The notes below the pieces were generated by a model. It saw nothing but the letters and a program-made list of their open reading frames with translations. It ran no database searches and was not told where the DNA came from. Both the position numbers and the translations under genes were made by a program. DNA of 39,888 nucleotides from an uncultured Pelagibacteraceae bacterium (GTDB lineage: Bacteria; Pseudomonadota; Alphaproteobacteria; Pelagibacterales; Pelagibacteraceae): contig CACKWQ010000009.1 of NCBI GenBank assembly GCA_902603925.1, forward strand, positions 1-39,888, in the 5' to 3' direction. This document shows, piece after piece, positions 31,621 to 38,754 of the stretch (the stretch's first letter is position 1; every line of letters begins with the position of its first letter).

Positions 31621-32754
31621 ATGGTTGAAATTAAGAACATAGAAAAAAATAATACCTATTTAAAAGTTCTTTGGTCAGATGGAGAAGAAAGTAAGTTTAA
31701 TTATTTGTGGCTTAGAGATAATTGCCCATCCGCACATGATAAAGACTCGAACCACAGAATGTTTAATATTCTTAATGTAAGCACGAGCATTAATCCAAAA
31801 AAATATAATGTAAATAAGCAGGGAAAGCTAGAAATAGAATGGAGCGAGGGTAACCATACAAGCTATTTTGATTTAAACTGGTTAAGAAAAAATTGTTACA
31901 CAATTAAAAATAAACAAAAATATATTTCTCCCTATAAATTGTGGGATAAATCTTTAGGCGATAAAATAAAAACAATATGTATTGAGCACGACGAAATAAT
32001 GGAGAGCACTGATGGATTAATCAAGTGGCTTGAACTATTGCATTATACTGGAATAGCAATTGTAAAAAATTCACCGGTTAAAGAAAAATCTGCATTTCCA
32101 GTTTTAAACAGAATAAGTCACACTAGAGAAACTTTTTTTAAGACTCCTTTTGAAGTTATAAACATACCAAAACCAAATAACTCTGCATATACATCTCATG
32201 CGCTTAGAAATCATATGGATTTACCTTGGTTTGAAAATCCACCTGGTTATCAATTTTTACATTGTTTAATAAACTCAGCAGATGGAGGCGAGTCTTCTGC
32301 TGTCGATGGGTTCGCTGTAGCAGAATATTTAAAACATAATAGTGAGGAAATTTATAATACTCTTACTAAAGTTTATTTAAAGTTTAGAGATAAAGATTAT
32401 ACACAAGAAAATCACAGAGGATTTCATGCTCCAGCTATAGGGCTAACAAAAGATGACGATTATCATGACATAAGGTTTAGTGTTGCCACTATGGATGCTC
32501 TTGATTGTCATCCAGATATTATGGATAAAGTTTATAAGGCACATCATGAATTTGGCAATTTATTACATAGTGATAAATTTCAAATTAATTTTAGAATGGA
32601 ACCTGGAGATATATTTTCTTTCAATAATAGAAGAGTTTTACACGGGCGAACAGCCTTTAACCCAAACTCTGGTCATAGACATTTACAAGGGTATTATATG
32701 GATAGAGATGAAATTATTGGAAGATTAAACTATCTCAAAAAATCTAAATCATAA
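31621..32754 (+). CDS. Gamma-butyrobetaine dioxygenase-like 2OG oxygenase
   Basis: Expected reaction: hydroxylation of gamma-butyrobetaine to L-carnitine with 2-oxoglutarate, O2 and Fe(II). The 377-residue protein has the BBOX two-domain form: an N-terminal DUF971-like domain (YLWLRDNCPS near residue 30) and a TauD-type core. Iron ligands are His198 and Asp200 in NHMDLPWFENPPGYQ and His341 in VLHGRTAF, with Arg353 in GHRHLQGYY for 2-oxoglutarate. GGESSAVDGFAVAEYL and the end RDEIIGRLNYLKK match BBOX. In human BBOX a zinc ion in the N-domain is held by CxCxxC and a His; here only Cys35 and His79 remain (Ser37, Asp40). Trimethyllysine dioxygenase is a related alternative, but the carnitine genes at 27004-28832 favour BBOX. 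Confidence 0.8.
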   Translation: MVEIKNIEKNNTYLKVLWSDGEESKFNYLWLRDNCPSAHDKDSNHRMFNILNVSTSINPKKYNVNKQGKLEIEWSEGNHTSYFDLNWLRKNCYTIKNKQKYISPYKLWDKSLGDKIKTICIEHDEIMESTDGLIKWLELLHYTGIAIVKNSPVKEKSAFPVLNRISHTRETFFKTPFEVINIPKPNNSAYTSHALRNHMDLPWFENPPGYQFLHCLINSADGGESSAVDGFAVAEYLKHNSEEIYNTLTKVYLKFRDKDYTQENHRGFHAPAIGLTKDDDYHDIRFSVATMDALDCHPDIMDKVYKAHHEFGNLLHSDKFQINFRMEPGDIFSFNNRRVLHGRTAFNPNSGHRHLQGYYMDRDEIIGRLNYLKKSKS

Positions 32755-33387
32755 ATTTTCAAATATTAAATTATTTTCCTTGCTATATCTCAAAAATTCT
32801 TTTTTATCTTTAATAGTATAAAAATATTTAGAATTTTTTAAATTCTGTATTGACTTACTTTTTATAAAAAATTTATCTAAGATTAGGCAATCAAATTTCT
32901 TTTTTGAGGATATTTTTATAATATCTGAAACTTTAGTGCTTTTTGAAAAAGACAATCCAATTTTCACTTTTTTATTAAGTTTCTGAATTTTAAATAAATT
33001 TTTATGTTTAAAAGATATAATTACACAGTTTTTATAATTTTTAACTTGATCTAATAAAATTTTAATACTTCTAATCTTTAATAAAGGTTTAATTTCTACA
33101 AAAACTAAGTTTTTCTTTTTAGATAGCTTTAGTACATCTTTCAGCAAAGGAACTAAAATTTTTTTTTTTGTCTTATTTTTAATCTCATAATAATTGAGAT
33201 CTTTAATACTTTTGTTAATCTTAAATAATCTATTTAAGGTAAAATCATGAAAACATATTATCTTGTTATCTTTAGTAAAATGAATATCAGTTTCAATACC
33301 AAACTTTTTCTTAAATGATTCTTTGAAGGATTTAAAACAATTTTCTTTAAATCCTTTTTTGATTAAACCTCTATGAATAATATTCAT
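32749..33387 (-). CDS. Glycerophosphodiester phosphodiesterase-like protein
   Basis: A 212-residue GDPD-domain protein. The N-terminus NIIHRGLIKKGFKENCFKSF gives the catalytic HRG and EN residues, then GIETDIHFTKDNKIICFHDFTLNRLF supplies the metal-binding E-x-D and the second catalytic His in HD. A later strand is LVFVEIKP. The reaction would be hydrolysis of glycerophosphodiesters to glycerol-3-phosphate and an alcohol such as choline. No signal peptide is seen, so it is cytoplasmic. The C-terminal half is highly Lys/Ile/Asn-rich and less conserved. It lies downstream of proX2 beyond a hairpin. Its products, glycerol-3-phosphate and possibly choline, would connect to gpsA and the GMC gene respectively. 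Confidence 0.82.
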   Translation of the reverse strand: MNIIHRGLIKKGFKENCFKSFKESFKKKFGIETDIHFTKDNKIICFHDFTLNRLFKINKSIKDLNYYEIKNKTKKKILVPLLKDVLKLSKKKNLVFVEIKPLLKIRSIKILLDQVKNYKNCVIISFKHKNLFKIQKLNKKVKIGLSFSKSTKVSDIIKISSKKKFDCLILDKFFIKSKSIQNLKNSKYFYTIKDKKEFLRYSKENNLIFENL

Positions 33388-33394
33388 ATAAAAA

Positions 33395-33422
33395 AAAAGG
33401 GCCCTGTAAACAAGGCCCTTTT
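33395..33422 (-). terminator. Hairpin after the second proX gene
   Basis: Inverted repeat with 9-bp arms AAAAGGGCC (33395-33403) and GGCCCTTTT (33414-33422) around a 10-base loop; CTGT/ACAA in the loop could extend the stem with one mismatch. On the minus strand it lies 22 bases after the proX2 stop and ends in a long T tract (opposite the A-run at 33391-33398), so it is a good intrinsic terminator. It lies only 7 bases before the GDPD start, so it probably reduces read-through from proX2 to GDPD. Confidence 0.8.
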
Positions 33423-33444
33423 AATATTTTATAAAGCTATAAAA

Positions 33445-34449
33445 TTACGGAAGCCAACTTTTCCATTTATTTGGATTGTTTTTCTTCCACTCAGCTACAA
33501 CTTCTTTTAGGTCTCTGTTTTTTTGCTTAACTTCAACTAGCATTACAGCTTGATCAGCATTGTCAAATTTCATTTTTGTGAAAAATTTTGCTGCATCAGC
33601 ATGTTCAGCTTTTGCAAATGTTTCAGGATTACCGTAGTTCATTGTGTAGTCTTTAGCCCAACCAGTTGCTGGCCATGCATCAGTTCCACAATCTTTCCAG
33701 TTGTTTGCTTCTGTAAATGAACCACAATCTTTATGATCTGGAAGTTGAACACCTACCATTTCATATGCTCCAAAGAACCAATGTGGCTCCCATAGATATA
33801 ATAAGAAAGGTTCTTTTCTTTCATAAGCGGCGACAGCTTCTGCAATTGCAGCAGCTTCTGTTCCTAACTCGTCAGCCTGGAAATCAATTCCTAAAAGATC
33901 TAATCTTTTTTGGTCATGACAGTTCCACCCAGCTACAGGACATCCAATTAGTCTTCCTCTGTCACCAGACTCAATTGTTGCAAACTCTTTTTTGTGTTTG
34001 TTTAAATCTTTCCAGGTTTTAATGCCAAATTTGTCAGCAGCATATTTTGGAATGTAGTAATCAGACATACCAATTATACCAGTTGTTCCTAGAAGTTTTA
34101 CACTTCCATCACCTTCATAATTAAACATTGTCTTTCCATCATAAATCAGTGGACCTTTCATCATTACAGTGTCTGCTTCCGCGTAACTTGGCCAACTCTC
34201 GCAAGCAAAGTCAATTTCACCAGCCGCGATTGCTTCCCAAAGTCCAGTTCCAGATGGGAATACTACTCTTTTTATTTTGTATCCTAATTCATCTTCTAGA
34301 ACACTAACAGCAACTTGACACGTAATTTCCCCACCAGTCCAGTCAGCTACTGCAGCTGTTAGTCTTTTAGCAGCATTTGCAGTTCCGAAACTAGAAATAA
34401 CCAGGACAAAAGAAAGTATCATTGCTGATATTGTTTTTGTTATTTTCAT
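33445..34449 (-). CDS. proX: Periplasmic substrate-binding protein of a second glycine betaine-type ABC transporter
   Basis: A 334-residue OpuAC/ProX-family protein with a Sec signal peptide (MKITKTISAMILSFVLVISSF, cleavage after TANA). Mature landmarks are LTAAVADWTGGEITCQVAVSVL, FACESWPSYAEADT and LYLWEPHWFFGAYEMVGVQLP, whose Trp residues are candidates for the aromatic cage binding a quaternary amine. Cys pairs (GCPVAGWNCHD) could form a disulfide. It differs clearly from the first ProX at 14299-15318, so the two transporters probably have different ligand preferences. A GGGGAA ribosome-binding site lies about 8 bases before the ATG, and a candidate promoter lies upstream. It follows the fused permease gene and precedes a terminator-like hairpin. 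Confidence 0.92.
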   Translation of the reverse strand: MKITKTISAMILSFVLVISSFGTANAAKRLTAAVADWTGGEITCQVAVSVLEDELGYKIKRVVFPSGTGLWEAIAAGEIDFACESWPSYAEADTVMMKGPLIYDGKTMFNYEGDGSVKLLGTTGIIGMSDYYIPKYAADKFGIKTWKDLNKHKKEFATIESGDRGRLIGCPVAGWNCHDQKRLDLLGIDFQADELGTEAAAIAEAVAAYERKEPFLLYLWEPHWFFGAYEMVGVQLPDHKDCGSFTEANNWKDCGTDAWPATGWAKDYTMNYGNPETFAKAEHADAAKFFTKMKFDNADQAVMLVEVKQKNRDLKEVVAEWKKNNPNKWKSWLP

Positions 34450-34484
34450 TATTATTTCCCCTTAATTAATTAATTAATATTTAT

Positions 34485-34514
34485 ATTTTAAAACAAAATA
34501 ATGCTTAATGTAAA
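34485..34514 (-). promoter_or_regulatory. Candidate promoter of the second proX gene
   Basis: On the minus strand TTTACA (34514-34509) and TAAAAT (34490-34485) are separated by 18 bases, each one mismatch from the -35 and -10 consensus. Transcription would start near 34478, giving a leader of about 28 bases that contains GGGGAA before the ATG at 34449. This would allow proX2 to be expressed separately from, and above, the permease gene. The region is A+T-rich, so chance similarity is possible. Confidence 0.4.
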
Positions 34515-34554
34515 GTTCTTAAATGTACCGTTAAAAGATGTTATTTTATTAGGT

Positions 34555-36663
34555 TTATAGGCCTAAAGCTTCTCTTTGCTTTTTAGTCCAAGCAAGCGAT
34601 ATTCGATCAATTATTATTGCCATTAGCACGATTCCTATACCTGCAGCTAAACCTCTTCCGGTATCGGATCTTGCCAGTCCATTGAATACCTCTAGTCCAA
34701 GTCCTTTTCCTCCAATCAAAGGTGTAACTATTTGCATCGCAAAAGCCATTATTACAGTTTGATTAAATCCTATAACTAAACTTGGAACTGCTAAAGGAAA
34801 TTTTACTTTATTTAATGTTTGTAAGGTAGTTCCACCAAAAGATCTTGAAACTTCTGAGAATGTTCCAGAAACCTGGGTTAGTCCAAGAGAAGTTAATCTA
34901 ATAATTGGAGGAATAGAGTATATTACTGTAGCTAGAACCGCAGAAACAATTCCTCCTCCAAAAAACATTAAAACCGGTATTAAGTAACAAAAGTATGGAA
35001 GAGTTTGCATTGCATCCAAAACAACGTTTTGAATATTTTTAAAACGTGGATTATACGAAGCAATAATTCCTAAGGGTACACCAATTGCAAAACACAAAGC
35101 AACAGATACTAAAACTGAAGATAATGTTATCATCGATTGGGGCCAAATTCCGCAAGCACCTATAAATAGTAGAAGTAAAACTGTTATAAAAGCAAACCTT
35201 AGACCTACTGTATAATACCCAATTAGTGCAAATACAGCAGTTGTATACCACCAAGGTGTATGAGTTAGAAAAGTATCAAGAGGGTTTAATAGGTTCAAAT
35301 ATACAAAAGCCCTTAAGCCTTTTGTAAAAGCTATAAATCCTGGATTTACTGTTAAAGACTTAACAGTATCAGCAATTGGTTGTCTAATTGAAAGTTTCCA
35401 TTCCTCTGGGAAAGTTCCAATGCTAATAATATTTGTATCCACAAAACTTATAATAAAAAAAACAACAAAAGATGGAATTAAATAAAATCTATTAGCGATA
35501 AATTCACCAATATCTTTTCCAAGAGGTTTATTAAATAAAGATATAATAAATTCCGAAATATAGGAAATCAAATTGGTAATACTTTTACATATTATGTTTA
35601 AGATCAAATGCAAAACACTTAAAGGTTTTTCTATAATTCTAGCTATTAGATATTTTTCCCAACTTTGTGGTAATAAGTAAAACTTTTGAACATCTGAGGG
35701 CAGTCTTTCTGCCTCTTTGCTAAAAGACATACTAAATCTATCAAACATTATTGCCATGAATAAAATACATAGTCCACCCTCCATAGCCCAACCAACATCT
35801 AAATTTCTAATTGCTAACCACACTTGCCCACCAATACCCTCGGCACCAATAAAACAAGCTAAAACAACAAGCGCTAGTGCCATCATAATAACTTGATTGA
35901 TTCCCATCATTATACTTGGAAGTGAGAGAGGAATTTTGATTTTAAAAAGTAATTGCAACTTACTTGATCCAAATGATGTTGCAGATTCTATAATCTGCTC
36001 CGAAACTTGTCTAATACCAGCATTGGTTAATCTTATAACTGGTGGCATTGCATATATCATAGTTGCGAGTATTGCTGGTGCACCACCAATTCCAAAAAAG
36101 AATAATGCAGGAAAAAGATATACAAAAGCTGGCATTACTTGCATAGTATCTAGAATAGGTTTCATGAAATTTTCAAATCTGTCACTCTGCGAGCATAGAA
36201 CACCTAATACCACTCCAAAAAAAACACAGAGAACAACCGAGAGACCCATTAAAGCAAGGGTTTGAAGAGATTCATCCCACATTCCAACACCTCCCCAGAA
36301 ATAAATGACAAATAAAGAGTATAAGCCTAACCTCAAACCCCCAGCAATAAGACAAGGTAAAAATAAAATTGCTGCAATTAGTAACCATGGAGACTCAATT
36401 AAAAAATCTTCTAAAAAATAATAACCAGATTTAATATAACCTGCTATAATTTTTGTAATCCATCTGTAGTTCTTTTTTAAATAGTCCTCTCCATCGTTTA
36501 CCCAAGCTGTAAATGTAAATTCATCTGTAACTGATTTTGGAAATTTTGATTGTCCTTCACTTTGAATAGATAACCATAATGCTCCCAAGAATATCAATAA
36601 AACTGCAAAATATTTGATTATATTTTTTGATGGCTTCGATTTTCCTAAAATTTCTGCAGACAT
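34555..36663 (-). CDS. Fused double permease of a glycine betaine-type ABC transporter
   Basis: A 702-residue inner-membrane protein holding two complete ProW-type permease domains in tandem. Half one (about residues 1-330) has its EAA loop around residue 230 (EQIIESATSFGSSKLQLLFKI) followed by IPLSLPSIMMGINQVIMMALALVV. Half two (about residues 390-702) has its EAA loop around residue 600 (GTFSEVSRSFGGTTLQTLNKV) followed by FPLAVPSLVIGFNQTVIMAFAM. Each half has an N-terminal hydrophobic segment and about six further helices; a hydrophilic linker with two more helices joins them. Standard ProW is a 290-380-residue homodimer, so this fusion replaces the dimer with one chain. It is first in the operon with proX2 and divergent from the second ATPase gene, 72 bases away. 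Confidence 0.9.
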   Translation of the reverse strand: MSAEILGKSKPSKNIIKYFAVLLIFLGALWLSIQSEGQSKFPKSVTDEFTFTAWVNDGEDYLKKNYRWITKIIAGYIKSGYYFLEDFLIESPWLLIAAILFLPCLIAGGLRLGLYSLFVIYFWGGVGMWDESLQTLALMGLSVVLCVFFGVVLGVLCSQSDRFENFMKPILDTMQVMPAFVYLFPALFFFGIGGAPAILATMIYAMPPVIRLTNAGIRQVSEQIIESATSFGSSKLQLLFKIKIPLSLPSIMMGINQVIMMALALVVLACFIGAEGIGGQVWLAIRNLDVGWAMEGGLCILFMAIMFDRFSMSFSKEAERLPSDVQKFYLLPQSWEKYLIARIIEKPLSVLHLILNIICKSITNLISYISEFIISLFNKPLGKDIGEFIANRFYLIPSFVVFFIISFVDTNIISIGTFPEEWKLSIRQPIADTVKSLTVNPGFIAFTKGLRAFVYLNLLNPLDTFLTHTPWWYTTAVFALIGYYTVGLRFAFITVLLLLFIGACGIWPQSMITLSSVLVSVALCFAIGVPLGIIASYNPRFKNIQNVVLDAMQTLPYFCYLIPVLMFFGGGIVSAVLATVIYSIPPIIRLTSLGLTQVSGTFSEVSRSFGGTTLQTLNKVKFPLAVPSLVIGFNQTVIMAFAMQIVTPLIGGKGLGLEVFNGLARSDTGRGLAAGIGIVLMAIIIDRISLAWTKKQREALGL

Positions 36664-36735
36664 AATCTAATAAATAAAACAAACTATTTTACATTTAAAG
36701 AAAAATATTGTCTATTTTATTCATACAAATAAAGC

Positions 36736-37782
36736 ATGCAAAATGAACAAAAAATAACATGCTCAAATATTTGGAAATTATTTGGGCCAGATGAAAAAAG
36801 AATTATAAAAACTTTAGATAAAAGTTTATCAATTAAAGAAGTTCAAGAGAAAACAGGCCATGTAGTTGCAGTAAAGGATGTAAGTTTTTCAATTCAAAAA
36901 GGCGAGACATTTGTAGTAATGGGTCTGTCAGGAAGTGGCAAGTCAACCTTAGTTAGATGTATTTCTAGATTAATAGAACCAACAACTGGTACAGTTAAAA
37001 TGGATGATGTTGAAGTAACAAAAATGAGTAGTAGCCAATTATTAGATCTTAGACGAAACAAAATGAGTATGGTTTTTCAGCACTTTGGTTTATTTCCTCA
37101 TAGGACAGTTCTTGAGAATATTGGTTACGGTTTAGAAATTAGAGGTAATAAAAAACAAGATAGAATAGATAAATCTATGGAAGTTCTTAAAATGGTTGGG
37201 TTAGAAGGGTGGCATAAAAATTATCCTAGAGAATTATCCGGGGGTATGCAACAAAGGGTAGGACTTGCAAGAGCCTTAGCTGTTGATCCTGAAATTTTAA
37301 TTTTTGATGAACCCTTTTCCGCATTAGATCCGCTTATTAGAAGAGAGATGCAAGATGAATTATTAAAAATTCAAGAGAAGTTACAAAAAACAATGGTTTT
37401 TATTACACACGATTTTTTAGAGGCAATAAAAATGGGAGATCATATTGCGATTATGAAAGATGGAGAAGTATCTCAAGTTGGTACACCTGAAGAAATAGTT
37501 GCAAACCCAAAAGACCAATATGTTAAGGATTTTTGTGAAGATGTTCCAAAATATAAAGTTCTTAGTGCTGGTAAAGTCATGAGAAAAAATTGTTGTGATG
37601 AAACAAAAAATTTATTTTCAAAAAAATCAGATTGCATAATGGATAATTTAAAAATCGAGACTTTAATAGATAAATTAGTAGACTCAGACAAAAGCTATCC
37701 AGTTATATGTAATGAAACTGGTGATCTACTAGGAGAAATTGATAGATCTATAGTTATGAAATCAATGAAATCAAAATCTTAA
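36736..37782 (+). CDS. proV: Glycine betaine-type ABC transporter ATPase (second copy)
   Basis: A 348-residue ProV/OpuAA ATPase. The N-terminal extension (TCSNIWKLFGPDEKR...VQEKTGHVVAVKDVSF) is followed by Walker A GLSGSGKST near residue 64, the Q-loop MVFQHFGLFPHRT, signature LSGGMQQRVGLARAL near residue 167, Walker B ILIFDEPFSALDPL and switch His in VFITHDFLEA. A C-terminal regulatory-like tail of about 90 residues contains a KNCCDETKN Cys pair and a partial CBS-like end (YPVICNETGDLLGEIDRS). It is divergent from the fused permease, separated by a 72-base control region, so permease, proX2 and this ATPase form one transporter. It is about as long as the first ProV and shares its layout; they look paralogous. 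Confidence 0.93.
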   Translation: MQNEQKITCSNIWKLFGPDEKRIIKTLDKSLSIKEVQEKTGHVVAVKDVSFSIQKGETFVVMGLSGSGKSTLVRCISRLIEPTTGTVKMDDVEVTKMSSSQLLDLRRNKMSMVFQHFGLFPHRTVLENIGYGLEIRGNKKQDRIDKSMEVLKMVGLEGWHKNYPRELSGGMQQRVGLARALAVDPEILIFDEPFSALDPLIRREMQDELLKIQEKLQKTMVFITHDFLEAIKMGDHIAIMKDGEVSQVGTPEEIVANPKDQYVKDFCEDVPKYKVLSAGKVMRKNCCDETKNLFSKKSDCIMDNLKIETLIDKLVDSDKSYPVICNETGDLLGEIDRSIVMKSMKSKS

Positions 37783-37783
37783 T

Positions 37784-38716
37784 CTAGTAAAATTTTTTAC
37801 TTCCTTTAAAACGTTTATTTTTTTGTGCATCTCTCCAAATTATAATAAAACCCGCAAATACAATTAATAATACACCAGGAAAAAGTTGTGACCACGGAGT
37901 TTCATTAAAAAATAACCAACCTAAAAGAAAAGATGATGGAATTCCAAAATATTCGAATGACGCTAATTTACTTACAGAAATTAATCTGTAAGCGTAAACA
38001 AACAATATTGCTGCTGAACCACCAAGTATACCAGTCAATATCATTAACATTAAATCATTAAGGCTATTTACTTTGAAGTCATTGGTAAGAATTATAAATA
38101 ATATTAAAGCTCCAAACACATTAAATACTAATGTATAAAATTGAATTTTTGAAGTTGTATAGCCTTTAGGAATGAATTTGAGAATAATAACAGAAAATGC
38201 CCATGCTACTGCAGTTAGTATAGAAAAAATTGAATAAAAATTAAAAATATCACTAGTTGGTCTTAGAATTAAAACTACTCCAACAAAACCTATAATAATC
38301 GCTGACCATCTATAAATACCAACTTTGTCATTCAAAAAAAAAATTGATAAGATAACTATAAAAAATGGTGAGGAAAAAGTTAAAGTCATCGCTGTTGCAA
38401 ACTCAACATTTATTACAGAAATAAATATAAATAGGTTCATAGATAAAAAAGTTAGCCCCCTAAAACAACTCAAAATTAAAAATTTGTTACTTATTTTTTG
38501 GAATAAAGTCTTGTGTTCTTTGTTAAATAAAAGAAGTATTAACAATGGTATTACTGCAAAAAAGTTCCTAAATACAGCCAATTTAAACACTGAATAGTCA
38601 TCACCAATTAATCTTATAACAACGAGATAAAGGTCAACACACACAACTCCCAGTAACATTGTAAGAATAGCTAGCATTGTTTTCTTTAAATCTGTTTTTT
38701 TCGAAATAATTTTCAT
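37784..38716 (-). CDS. EamA/DMT-family transporter (second copy)
   Basis: A 310-residue inner-membrane protein with ten predicted helices in two EamA repeats. Recognisable stretches are LLGVVCVDLYLVVIRLIGDD, FATAMTLTFSSPFFIVILSIFFLNDKVGIYRWSAIIIGFVGVVLILRP and SVSKLASFEYFGIPSSFLLGWLFFNETP. It shares the RWSAI-GF-GV pattern and overall arrangement with the transporter at 22168-23130, so the two are paralogues. Transported compound and direction are unknown. Its stop lies 1 base from the convergent ATPase stop, and its start is 38 bases from the divergent alcohol dehydrogenase start. Confidence 0.9.
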   Translation of the reverse strand: MKIISKKTDLKKTMLAILTMLLGVVCVDLYLVVIRLIGDDYSVFKLAVFRNFFAVIPLLILLLFNKEHKTLFQKISNKFLILSCFRGLTFLSMNLFIFISVINVEFATAMTLTFSSPFFIVILSIFFLNDKVGIYRWSAIIIGFVGVVLILRPTSDIFNFYSIFSILTAVAWAFSVIILKFIPKGYTTSKIQFYTLVFNVFGALILFIILTNDFKVNSLNDLMLMILTGILGGSAAILFVYAYRLISVSKLASFEYFGIPSSFLLGWLFFNETPWSQLFPGVLLIVFAGFIIIWRDAQKNKRFKGSKKFY

Positions 38717-38754
38717 GTATATTTTACTATTTTAGTATAGATTTTTATTTAAAT

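Noticed and set aside
34461-34478. TTAATTAATTAATTAATA short tandem repeat upstream of proX2
   Set aside because: A four-base repeat of this size is common in such A+T-rich spacers; no regulatory meaning can be supported.
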